From NCBI GenBank assembly GCA_934692905.1, contig CAKUUM010000030.1, positions 1 to 30,134 of the forward strand: a DNA stretch of 30,134 bases. The letters run 5' to 3'. The position numbers and the translations under genes are program-made. Origin of the DNA: an uncultured Bacteroidales bacterium. GTDB lineage: Bacteria; Bacteroidota; Bacteroidia; Bacteroidales; Paludibacteraceae. Below the pieces are notes generated by a model that ran no database searches, had not been told where the DNA came from, and saw only the letters and a program-made list of their open reading frames with translations. Shown in pieces: positions 21,960 to 29,440 of the stretch. Numbering within the stretch: the stretch's first letter is position 1; every line of letters begins with the position of its first letter.

Positions 21960-23029
21960 TGAAACATCGCATCTTATATATATATGCCCTCGCAGCAGCC
22001 CTCCTTTGCGGTTGCCAACGCACACCGCAGTTTGAGGTATCGGGCAGCCTCACGGGGGCTGACGGACAAACGCTCTATCTCGAGCAGACCGCCCTGCTGT
22101 CCACCACGGCTATCGACTCCTGCACCTTGGACGACGACGGGCATTTCCGTCTCCATGGCGCACGCCCCGCATACCCCGAACTATACCGCCTGCGGGTAGG
22201 CAAACGCACATTGCTCCTCGTCGTGGACTCCACCGAGAGCATCAGCGTCACCACCACCCTCGACAGCCTGCCCTATACCACCCGTATCAGCGGCAGCGAG
22301 GCATCCCTGCAGATTGCCACCCTGCGCCAGGCGGCACGTACTGCCACACGCACCGATCTACGCGCCCTGTCGCAGCAGGTCATCATCAGCAATCCCCGCT
22401 CCATGGCTGCCTACTATGCCCTCTTCCTCAAGCAGAACGGTACCAACATCTGGGATATCAACGACCCCGCCGACAGGCGGATGTATCAGGCGGTAGCCAC
22501 ATCCTTCCACACGTGGATGCCTGATTATGAGCGCACCCGCGCGCTCTACGGGCAAGTACTCGACGCCATCAATGCCGAGCGCGCCCTCCGCAATCAGGCG
22601 GCTATCCAACAATTCATCGCCGAGTCCGAGAACACCTTCCTCGACATCACCCTGCCCGATGAGTACGGCGATATGCAGACCCTCTCCGACCTCCGCGGCA
22701 AGGTCATCGTACTCGAGTACTCGGCTATCGAAATGGAGCAGTCGAAGGGCTACATCTTTGAGTTACGCGAACTCTACAACCGCTACCACGAACGCGGAAT
22801 GGAACTCTACTCCGTGTCGCTCGACCGCAACAGGCTTCTGTGGGAACAGGCGGTGGAAAGCATACCTTGGACCACAGTCCGCGCCGACCAGTCGGACTTC
22901 GCTACCGCAGTCGCGCCCTACAACGTCCAAAGCCTCCCCACCATCTTCCTCTTCGACCGCAAGGGGAATGTGCAGGGGCGCTACACCGACTTCAAGCAAC
23001 TTGACGCCGACATACGGAAATATCTGTGA
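21959..23029 (+). CDS. DUF4369/thioredoxin-like lipoprotein without redox cysteines
   Basis: 356 aa from the ATG at 21959, which shares one base with the marC stop. A lipoprotein signal ends in LLCGC with Cys18. Residues about 24-115 fit DUF4369 (FEVSGSLTGADGQTLYLEQT); residues about 225-356 fit an AhpC/TSA-type thioredoxin fold (LRGKVIVLEYSA, LYSVSLDRNRLLWEQAV, the cis-Pro segment SLPTIFLFDRKGNVQGRY). Where relatives such as TlpA and ResA carry CxxC, this protein reads EYSAIEMEQSKGY and has no Cys, so it cannot be a normal disulfide reductase. It may bind peptides or act as a chaperone in the periplasm. Its 3' end probably overlaps queG by 29 nt. Confidence 0.85.
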   Translation: MKHRILYIYALAAALLCGCQRTPQFEVSGSLTGADGQTLYLEQTALLSTTAIDSCTLDDDGHFRLHGARPAYPELYRLRVGKRTLLLVVDSTESISVTTTLDSLPYTTRISGSEASLQIATLRQAARTATRTDLRALSQQVIISNPRSMAAYYALFLKQNGTNIWDINDPADRRMYQAVATSFHTWMPDYERTRALYGQVLDAINAERALRNQAAIQQFIAESENTFLDITLPDEYGDMQTLSDLRGKVIVLEYSAIEMEQSKGYIFELRELYNRYHERGMELYSVSLDRNRLLWEQAVESIPWTTVRADQSDFATAVAPYNVQSLPTIFLFDRKGNVQGRYTDFKQLDADIRKYL

Positions 23030-23663
23030 CCTCGCCCGCGAAGTAGGCTTTGATGCCTGCGGACTCGCGCCCGTCCGTCGTCTGGACGCTGACGCAGCCT
23101 TCATGGACGGGTGGGTAGCCGCGGGGCTGCACGGCAACATGGACTACCTCACCCGCAACCGCGACCTGCGCTACGACCCCGCTGCCCTTGTGCCTGGTGC
23201 CAAGACCGTAGTGGTGTGTCTGCTCACATACGCGCACTCGGGGCGTGACTACCATCGCACGGTCAAGTCGTTGCTCTACAATCTGCAGGCGCAACTCACA
23301 GAGCATTTCGGCGACCACCTTGTCTCACCCGACCACCAGCATATCTTTTGCGATTCCGCACCTGTGCTGGAGCGTCGTTGGTGCGTAGAGGCGGGTTTGG
23401 GCTTCATCGGGCGCAACCGTCAGTTGATTCACCCCACCCTCGGCAGTATGGTGCACCCGGGCGAACTGGTGCTCAACGTATCCGTTCCCGCACCCCCGCG
23501 CCCTGTCTTCAAGGGCTGTGGCGATTGCAGGCGTTGCCTGGACGCATGCCCTACAGGTGCCTTGCGCAACCCCGTATGGGACGCACGGGTATGCGTTGCC
23601 TACACCACCCATCATTGTCTGATTTGTCAAACCAATTGTCCTTATAATGAAACCGTTACGTGA
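23001..23663 (+). CDS. queG: short epoxyqueuosine reductase-like protein (QueG)
   Basis: About 220 aa from a TTG at 23001; no ATG or GTG lies in a suitable place, so the start is a best guess. QueG performs the last step of queuosine synthesis in tRNA using cobalamin and two 4Fe-4S clusters. Seen here: DLAREVGFDACGLAPV at the N-terminus, FCDSAPVLERRW with the catalytic-type Asp118, AGLGFIGRN, cluster ligands Cys173, 176, 179, 183 (CGDCRRCLDACP) and Cys198, 206, 209, 213 (CLICQTNCPYN). All eight ligands are kept. It is much shorter than E. coli QueG (379 aa): the loop before the last cluster is nearly absent and the chain ends 8 residues after Cys213. Overlaps rpiB by 17 nt. Could be reduced or altered in function. 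Confidence 0.8.
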   Translation: MTPTYGNICDLAREVGFDACGLAPVRRLDADAAFMDGWVAAGLHGNMDYLTRNRDLRYDPAALVPGAKTVVVCLLTYAHSGRDYHRTVKSLLYNLQAQLTEHFGDHLVSPDHQHIFCDSAPVLERRWCVEAGLGFIGRNRQLIHPTLGSMVHPGELVLNVSVPAPPRPVFKGCGDCRRCLDACPTGALRNPVWDARVCVAYTTHHCLICQTNCPYNETVT

Positions 23664-24096
23664 ATTGCATATCGCCCTTGCGTCTGACCACGCAGGCTAT
23701 GCTCTCAAGCAAAAAGTGCACGCTTGGCTCACAGAGCAAGGCGCACAGGTCACCGACTATGGCTGCTACTCCACCGAGAGTTGCGACTATCCCGACTATG
23801 CCCATCCCATGGCTGCTGCCATCGAAGAGGGCAAGGCGGACATGGGTATCGCCATCTGCTCAACGGGCAACGGCATCTGTATGACGGCGAACAAGCATCA
23901 GGGTATCCGTGCCGCACTCTGCTGGGACGACCGCCTTGCCGAACTTGCCCGCCAGCACAACAATGCCAATGTCCTCGGTCTGCCCGCCAATTTCATTACC
24001 GAAGAGAAGGCTTTGCACTTGGTACAGATATTCTTCTCCACGGACTTCGAGGGAGGTCGTCACGAGCGTCGTGTCAACAAGATACCTTGTAAGTAG
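23647..24096 (+). CDS. rpiB: ribose-5-phosphate isomerase B
   Basis: A 149-aa enzyme that interconverts ribose 5-phosphate and ribulose 5-phosphate in the pentose phosphate pathway. ASDHAG is at 12-17, DYPDYA at 47-52, the catalytic Cys71 in AICSTGNGICMTANK, and His104 in RQHNNANVLGLPA. Length is normal. It starts inside the end of queG (17-nt overlap), and the next gene probably starts inside its own end. LacA/RpiB relatives exist, but the motif set and size favour RpiB. Confidence 0.92.
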   Translation: MKPLRELHIALASDHAGYALKQKVHAWLTEQGAQVTDYGCYSTESCDYPDYAHPMAAAIEEGKADMGIAICSTGNGICMTANKHQGIRAALCWDDRLAELARQHNNANVLGLPANFITEEKALHLVQIFFSTDFEGGRHERRVNKIPCK

Positions 24097-25135
24097 AAGT
24101 ATCAACCAACTCCGTTGTTGGTTCAGTTACGCATTGTCTCTCTTTGGGGTAGTGCGTGTGCGGCACATGCCCGCCTTTGTGAGTATCGAACCCGCCGACT
24201 TCTGCCAACTTCGCTGTCCCGAATGTCCGGTCGGACAAAGGGCTTCCCTGCCCGATACGCCCGATTCACAAAAAGAAAAGCGTCCCCGACACCTCCTGTC
24301 GGTGGACGCTTTCCGCACCATTCTCACGCAGATACAATCCACGGCGCATACCTTGCAGTTCTATTTTCAGGGGGAACCGTTGCTCAATCCCATGCTGCCC
24401 GACATGGTTGCCCTTGCCCATCGCGCAGGCATGTACACCATTGTCTCCACCAATGCGCAGGCACTCACCTCGGATATGGCGGAGCGTCTCGTGGCTTCGG
24501 GCTTGAGCCGCATTATCGTTTCCATAGACGGCTTCACCCCTGAGTCGTATGCTGCCTACCGTGTAGGCGGACATCTGCCGTTGGCACTCGCAGGCTTGCG
24601 CTATCTCCGCGAGGCAAAGCGGCGGCACCGCTCGCATATTTGCATAGAGTTGCAGGTACTCCGCCTCTCCACCAACGAATCCGAATGGGCATGGATACGC
24701 CGCCATTACCGCACCTTGGGCGCATCATGCCTTACTTTTAAGACAGCACAACTCTATGATTATGAGCACGGTCACCCGCTCATGCCCACCTCTCCCCGTT
24801 ACAGCCGCTACCGTTTGGGCAAGGATGGCTTATACCATCTCCACCGTCCCCGCCGCCGTTCCTGTTACCGTCTCTGGTCCGGCTGCGTCATCACCGCCGA
24901 CGGTACCGTCCTTCCCTGCTGCTACGACAAATCCTCTTCCCACCCCTTCGGCAACTGCCTCACCACAGATGATTCTGCCCTTTCCGTCCTTTCTCAAAAT
25001 CTTACATCCCATTCGCTAATTCCTTCCCCTACCCCTCTGCATACCATCTACCACTCTCCCGCCGCCGATACCTTCCGCACTACCATACTACAAAAAAATA
25101 GCACCCCAACCATCTGCCGCGAGTGCTATCACTAA
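24071..25135 (+). CDS. radical SAM/SPASM domain protein
   Basis: 354 aa if started at the GTG at 24071, overlapping rpiB by 26 nt. I chose it because the segment NQLRCWFSYALSLFG before the first later ATG (24167) resembles the N-terminal helix of relatives; TTG 24134 and ATG 24167 are alternatives. The radical SAM cluster is CQLRCPEC (Cys45, 49, 52), followed by FYFQGEP (97-103) and IIVSIDGFTPESY. The C-terminal SPASM domain has Cys265, 272, 283, 284, 296, 349 and 352, expected to hold auxiliary clusters. Relatives modify peptides or act in cofactor and envelope pathways; no substrate peptide gene is visible nearby, so the substrate is unknown. The last codons are part of a repeated hairpin. 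Confidence 0.85.
   Translation: MSTRYLVSRSINQLRCWFSYALSLFGVVRVRHMPAFVSIEPADFCQLRCPECPVGQRASLPDTPDSQKEKRPRHLLSVDAFRTILTQIQSTAHTLQFYFQGEPLLNPMLPDMVALAHRAGMYTIVSTNAQALTSDMAERLVASGLSRIIVSIDGFTPESYAAYRVGGHLPLALAGLRYLREAKRRHRSHICIELQVLRLSTNESEWAWIRRHYRTLGASCLTFKTAQLYDYEHGHPLMPTSPRYSRYRLGKDGLYHLHRPRRRSCYRLWSGCVITADGTVLPCCYDKSSSHPFGNCLTTDDSALSVLSQNLTSHSLIPSPTPLHTIYHSPAADTFRTTILQKNSTPTICRECYH
25092..25129 (-). terminator. intrinsic terminator for the minus strand, inside the end of the radical SAM gene
   Basis: On the minus strand ATAGCAC (25129-25123) and GTGCTAT (25104-25098) form a 7-bp stem, followed by TTTTTTT (25098-25092). It lies about 85 nt past the stop of the triple-TonB gene and would end that transcript. 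The plus strand of the same DNA encodes the final residues ICRECYH of the radical SAM protein. A second copy lies at 26476-26515. Confidence 0.7.
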
Positions 25136-25213
25136 TGCTCATCCCACACAAATCCTACACAAATCCCCAATGGCACCCTTCACATGCCATTCTTAATGCT
25201 TCATTTTTAATTC

Positions 25214-26398
25214 TTAATTCCTTCCCCTACGAGATGCTTTCTTTTTGTCTTTCTTTGCCTTAGGTTGTATCAAATAATCATTACCGTCGTCTTTGGTTGT
25301 CTGACTCATAGATTCATCTGTTTGAAAATTTACAGGAATATGGAATGTAACAGGTATGGGCACACCGTCTTTTCTACCTGGATACCATTTAGGCATATTT
25401 GCAACAACTCGTATGGCTTCTTCGTCCAGACACTTATGTCCTGATGATTCCTCAATCTCAATATCCCGAATGCTGCCGTCAACATCAATCACGAACTTGC
25501 ACACTGCTCGTCCATACCAACCGTTCCTTGCTGCCTCTGGTGGATATTGTATATTAAGACGCATATAGGCAAATAGGAACCGTTCCCCACCGGGATATTC
25601 GGGCGGTACCTCTCCTTTCGGAGCCTCACATTCATACTTCCCCTTAAAAGTAACAGGAATAGCATATCTCACAGGAACAGCCTTACCCCTGCTTCGTCCG
25701 GGTTCCCATTTAGGCATACCGCATATCACCCTTATCGCTACCGAATCTAATTCAGTATTTCCACAGGAGCGTGCGGCTGCCACATTAGTAACAGAACCGT
25801 CTGCTGCAATCACCATAGAACATATCGTAGTACCTTCTATATCTTGCATATTGACAGAGGGTGGATTCCATAAACGCGTATATATGTATCTGAACATGGC
25901 TTCTTGCCCACCTGGGAACTGAGGCATATGTTCTACTACGGCATAAACCGTCATACTATCTTTGGGCTGTGCCGTTGGTGCTTCTTTAGGTTTCTTAAAG
26001 GTAATGGGAATGGTGTAGATAGAGCGTATAGGTTCTCCCATTTGTGTAGCGGGAATCCACTTTGGCATAGTGTTTAGGGCACGTATTGCTTCTTGGTCTA
26101 ATGTCGAATCTCCCGATGTGCGCACCACATGCGGCTCTGTAATGCTACCGTCTGTTTCTACATGGAATTGGCAAATAACACGCCCTTCTATGCCTTGTTC
26201 AAAGGCTGCTTTGGGGTATTGTAACTCACCTCCGAGGTATTCGAACAGCGCCTTGTCTCCACCTGGGAATTGTGCCGGCGTGGACACCTCATCTTGCCCC
26301 ATAGCACCCACAGTCGCCATACACACCAGGCATACTACGCCTAATATCCTTCTCACAGCACCGTATATGAACTCTTTTTCGATTTGTATCTTCCTCAT
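25214..26398 (-). CDS. periplasmic protein with three TonB C-terminal domains
   Basis: 394 aa. A signal peptide or signal-anchor covers 13-35 (VVCLVCMATVGAMGQ); cleavage after GAMG/GQ seems likely. Three TonB_C-like domains follow, near 44-136, 160-252 and 267-359. Each begins FPGG/YPGG, has (Y/N)P..A-like and G....C.F.(V/I)..DGS(I/V) segments, then LD..AIR....MPKW.P(A/G), and ends in a strand such as IPITFK. The tail is Lys/Arg rich (KAKKDKKKASRRGRN). Normal TonB has one such domain on a long periplasmic arm and couples ExbBD to outer-membrane receptors. Here there is no long Pro-rich arm and no definite anchor, so energy transfer is doubtful; a structural or peptidoglycan-binding role is possible. 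Single-gene unit with its own promoter. Confidence 0.85.
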   Translation of the reverse strand: MRKIQIEKEFIYGAVRRILGVVCLVCMATVGAMGQDEVSTPAQFPGGDKALFEYLGGELQYPKAAFEQGIEGRVICQFHVETDGSITEPHVVRTSGDSTLDQEAIRALNTMPKWIPATQMGEPIRSIYTIPITFKKPKEAPTAQPKDSMTVYAVVEHMPQFPGGQEAMFRYIYTRLWNPPSVNMQDIEGTTICSMVIAADGSVTNVAAARSCGNTELDSVAIRVICGMPKWEPGRSRGKAVPVRYAIPVTFKGKYECEAPKGEVPPEYPGGERFLFAYMRLNIQYPPEAARNGWYGRAVCKFVIDVDGSIRDIEIEESSGHKCLDEEAIRVVANMPKWYPGRKDGVPIPVTFHIPVNFQTDESMSQTTKDDGNDYLIQPKAKKDKKKASRRGRN

Positions 26399-26428
26399 GG
26401 CTAATCAGATATGCAAATGTTCCGCTGA

Positions 26429-26459
26429 CAAAGGTACAACATTTCTTTCACATACACAA
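26429..26459 (-). promoter_or_regulatory. promoter of the triple-TonB-domain gene
   Basis: On the minus strand TTG lies at 26459-26457, then a 20-bp spacer, then TACCTTTG at 26436-26429. Transcription would start near 26423, only about 25 nt before the ATG. Confidence 0.75.
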
Positions 26460-26475
26460 CCTCTTTCCTCTCCAC

Positions 26476-26515
26476 AAACAAATAGCACCCACAGCCATCT
26501 GCCGCGAGTGCTATT
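26476..26515 (-). terminator. second copy of the ATAGCAC hairpin, terminator-like
   Basis: AATAGCAC (26481-26488) pairs with GTGCTATT (26508-26515). On the minus strand a weak T-rich run (TTTGTTTG) follows. It lies about 80 nt past the stop of the 431-aa gene, the right place for its terminator. It shares 20 identical bases (26495-26514) with 25110-25129, plus AATAGCACC. Confidence 0.65.
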
Positions 26516-26592
26516 ACTGATGAATAACCTGAAATATAAAGGTATGTGCCGATGGAGATGTTCTGTCAGTCTGCGATGGCACGAATCAGAGG

Positions 26593-27888
26593 CTACCAGC
26601 AAAAGGCTATCGTGGCTCCGAGACCATTCTGCCCTGCCATTTTTAGTTTCATGTCATAACCTTCCGTGTCGTAGAAATTGAAGTCATAAGTATAATGAAT
26701 ACCGATATTGAAAGCAAAGTCCGCACCCACAGGAATGGCAAACTCAGCCCCCACAGTCAACGGCACTGCGAAAAGCATACTATTGCTTTCTGATGTGAAA
26801 GAGAATGGCGATAGCATCATACCTGCCGTAATACGCGGTATCAGATAGAATTTGCCCAATTGGATAGGCACTTGTGCTCCCATAGTAACGCCCAAATATA
26901 ACGATGCCTTACTCGTCATCACGGTATCTGCAGGTGCATTCGCATCGTTTTCATTATGTTGCACTTCCGGCACTTGTTCCCATCTGCCACCGATATGACC
27001 GCCTGCCGTAGCGTAGGAGAAGTTGCGTACGTACACTCCCTCTACTATCTGGTTGGGAGACAGAAAGTTTGTGTAACCGACACGGACAGCATTGGTTATC
27101 GGATAATCATTATCTACGCCATAAGTGGCACCTTTGCGTGCATTGGGAGCCTTTTTAGTACCGTTGGATTTGCTATTGGAAGACTTGCCCGTTGCAGACT
27201 TTACCGCGGCTCTTGGGCTGTCTTCTTCGTCATCTTCACTATGGGAAGAAGCCACCGCCTTGCTCTCTCCCATTGCCATAGCGTCAAGGATATAAGCCAT
27301 ATCCGTCGTTTTCAGTTTACCGCTTGTGATACCGTCAGCAATCTCTTTGTTCTCTGCAAAGTGCTGTGCAGCCACACTTCGGCGCGGGTTCCACGACTGA
27401 TTGGTGTACAGCAGCACAGCCGTTTCCTCACCACTCTTGAGCAAATAGTGACGTACCATTATCGGCATACCATTGCTACTCGTCACCATACCGTACAATT
27501 CGCCGGTCTTCCCGCTGATAGCATAGTAGTCACCCACTTGCAACACCGCACCCCACTCGCTTGCATGTTCCAACAAACAGATACGTGTCTGCAAACCATT
27601 GCCTCTCTCTATCTGCAACGGATAAAGGTGTCCTACTTGGTCCGGATGATTCTCATGCCATAAGGCGATAGAGAATATATCTTCCACCGGCAGTTTCTCA
27701 CGTTCTTTGTGCTTCGGGTCATTGGACACGGTGATAACCGTAGCATTTGGAGCGGGGATGGCGATACCCGCATAAGCAACACTCTCTCCATTGCGATAGT
27801 TAATGGTCCCTGGATAGAACGCCAATTTAGCCGCATACGCCATAAAAGGCATAGCAGTCAGTAAAAGAATGAGTAGTTGTTTCTTCAT
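26593..27888 (-). CDS. exported protein with predicted C-terminal beta-barrel, unknown function
   Basis: 431 aa with a signal peptide (1-19, cleavage after AYA). I do not recognise the family. Residues 20-210 form one domain (GESVAYAGIAIPAPNATVI, VEDIFSIALWHENHPDQVG). Residues 213-255 are a low-complexity linker, first acidic (SEDDEEDS) then Lys/Ser/Asn rich. Residues 262-431 alternate like outer-membrane strands (AVRVGYTNFLSPNQIVEGVY, LYLGVTMGAQVPI, FAFNIGIHYTYDFNFYD) and end in GATIAFCW with a terminal aromatic residue, which suggests a small barrel. It lies 34 nt after the protease gene and shares its promoter, so the two are probably made together. Confidence 0.68.
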   Translation of the reverse strand: MKKQLLILLLTAMPFMAYAAKLAFYPGTINYRNGESVAYAGIAIPAPNATVITVSNDPKHKEREKLPVEDIFSIALWHENHPDQVGHLYPLQIERGNGLQTRICLLEHASEWGAVLQVGDYYAISGKTGELYGMVTSSNGMPIMVRHYLLKSGEETAVLLYTNQSWNPRRSVAAQHFAENKEIADGITSGKLKTTDMAYILDAMAMGESKAVASSHSEDDEEDSPRAAVKSATGKSSNSKSNGTKKAPNARKGATYGVDNDYPITNAVRVGYTNFLSPNQIVEGVYVRNFSYATAGGHIGGRWEQVPEVQHNENDANAPADTVMTSKASLYLGVTMGAQVPIQLGKFYLIPRITAGMMLSPFSFTSESNSMLFAVPLTVGAEFAIPVGADFAFNIGIHYTYDFNFYDTEGYDMKLKMAGQNGLGATIAFCW

Positions 27889-27922
27889 ACGTATTAAATT
27901 AAGGTGAATATTATATGGTTAA

Positions 27923-29038
27923 CTATTTGCGGATACGCTTTGTTGCCTGCATATATTGTTTCTTTGTCAGTTCGGGATAAGTCAATGCCACTATCTGGCG
28001 TCTCCCTTGCACATCACCCCACACAATATCAAAATGTGCATTATCACCTCCCGCCGTAGCAAAGCGCATAGCATCAAATGCCCACGTAAGGCGAAGAATA
28101 TCCAATATGTCCACGCGGTCCATATCATATAGATTCTTCTGATTCGTATAGCCCATTATCTCAAATACCGCGTCCCAATCCTCGGCACTACGGCTCATCA
28201 GGTAATCCACAGACAACGATTCTGCCGCCAATACGTAATCCTCACGTATCAAACGGTTCCACTCTTGGGTACGCCCTTCGTCCGTCTTGCTCTCTTGTTC
28301 GTTGCCGTTTGTCAGGAAGTGTTGTATCGCATCTAACGGGATGGCAATACCTACCCCGTCGCGATAGCCTGCTTTCCATGTATTGATTCCCACAACAGCA
28401 TAGTCTCCGGCATCTGTTTTGCGTAGCAACGGACCACCCGAACTTCCTGCATCTATGGGCGCAGTGTGCTGGATAGCAGCCTGTTGCTTTCCTAATAGTT
28501 CTTCTCTATATAGTTCACTGTTGCTCACAACACCCTGCGTCACTTGCCACGAGGGTTCACCACCCAACCCGGGGAAACCTGCAGCCCATACCTCATCCGC
28601 ATCTTTCAGCGTGCTATCCGACAAAGGCAATGGAACGAGACCCGACGAATCAGGCAAAGCCACCATAGCCATATCCGTCAATGGACTGATAGCAACCACC
28701 CGACAATATTCCAAGTCCCTTATATGTTTACCCTCCTGCACACGAATAGTTACTGTATGAGCAGGACCCACCACATGGCGGTTCGTGAGCAGTACCAAAG
28801 TGTCCCCTCGTTGCACCACTACGCCGCTACCTGACACACCATTGTTGTATGCCATCATTGTTCGCGACTCCCAACGGAAGCCGTATCGCGACAGGGGCAG
28901 CGCATACGAGGAGAAAAAGTCGCTCATATCCTCGTATTCAGGCTCTACCAATACGACACTTTTCTTCAAGTCTTCTGCCATGCATATCGAACACAGCAAA
29001 CACATTATCAGTACTATCGGGAATCTTCTTACTAACAT
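27923..29038 (-). CDS. trypsin-like serine protease, exported
   Basis: 371 aa from the ATG at 29038, preceded by an A-rich leader (CAACCAAAAAG) and opening a good signal peptide (VRRFPIVLIMCLLCSICMA, cleavage near 21). A longer frame up to 29107 adds 23 polar residues before the signal and is less likely. The protease domain covers about 65-240 with a full triad: His88 (TNRHVV), Asp122 (SPLTDMAM) and Ser200 (DAGSSGGPL). This is the DegP/trypsin-2 style of domain, but no PDZ domain follows; the C-terminal about 130 residues (DWDAVFEIMGYTNQKNLYD, ending TKRIRK) are not recognised. First gene of the unit with the barrel-like protein, which could be its substrate or partner. Confidence 0.85.
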   Translation of the reverse strand: MLVRRFPIVLIMCLLCSICMAEDLKKSVVLVEPEYEDMSDFFSSYALPLSRYGFRWESRTMMAYNNGVSGSGVVVQRGDTLVLLTNRHVVGPAHTVTIRVQEGKHIRDLEYCRVVAISPLTDMAMVALPDSSGLVPLPLSDSTLKDADEVWAAGFPGLGGEPSWQVTQGVVSNSELYREELLGKQQAAIQHTAPIDAGSSGGPLLRKTDAGDYAVVGINTWKAGYRDGVGIAIPLDAIQHFLTNGNEQESKTDEGRTQEWNRLIREDYVLAAESLSVDYLMSRSAEDWDAVFEIMGYTNQKNLYDMDRVDILDILRLTWAFDAMRFATAGGDNAHFDIVWGDVQGRRQIVALTYPELTKKQYMQATKRIRK

Positions 29039-29371
29039 CTTTTTGGTTGTATTGATGCGATTTGTTTCCTGTCTGCTTGCACTTATTTTGGCAGAAACGT
29101 TGCTCAAATGATGTATCTAAACAGCAAGAACACAGCAAAGTTATACAAAATATATCAACTATGCAACATCGGGACCAAAAACATATGGTAAATATGCTGT
29201 CATTTTCCTGTCTCTCCGCAGTCTTTGTGCTGTTAATTACGGCAACGGGACGACAACGACACGGAAACAAATGCTAACTTTTGTGTGGGTATATGCTTGG
29301 TTTGACATTCCTTTTTCGTGCTGTCATCATGCTCAGTCTAATCTTCTGAGCCGCTCTTTGTCCACTGTCTG
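29039..29371. other. intergenic region upstream of the protease gene
   Basis: Contains the minus-strand promoter at 29136-29166 and the protease leader. The remainder (29167-29371) is AT-rich; short frames on both strands lack any recognisable feature, so I call no gene. Confidence 0.5.
29136..29166 (-). promoter_or_regulatory. promoter of the protease/barrel unit
   Basis: On the minus strand TTG lies at 29166-29164, then a 20-bp spacer, then TAACTTTG at 29143-29136. Transcription would start near 29130, leaving about 90 nt before the chosen ATG at 29038. Confidence 0.75.
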
Positions 29372-29422
29372 CAAAAAGACAAATCATTAGTACCCTTCCA
29401 AAATGAGGATACTAATGATTTG
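29372..29422 (-). terminator. intrinsic terminator of the TonB-dependent receptor gene
   Basis: CAAATCATTAGTA (29380-29392) and TACTAATGATTTG (29410-29422) form a perfect 13-bp stem. On the minus strand the T-rich run TCTTTTTG follows (29379-29372). It begins about 18 nt past the stop at 29441. Confidence 0.85.
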
Positions 29423-29440
29423 CCTCTGTACAAATTCGCC

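Noticed and set aside
22527..23000. Upstream extension of the queG frame
   Set aside because: This part overlaps the lipoprotein gene out of frame and reads as Ser/Thr/Pro-rich nonsense; the QueG homology begins only near 23020.
26956..27663. 235-codon open frame on the plus strand
   Set aside because: Antisense to the 431-aa gene, which has a signal peptide, a clear operon context and a terminator; the plus frame has none.
29039..29107. Longer N-terminus of the protease
   Set aside because: Adds 23 polar residues before a good signal peptide; the ATG at 29038 has an A-rich leader.
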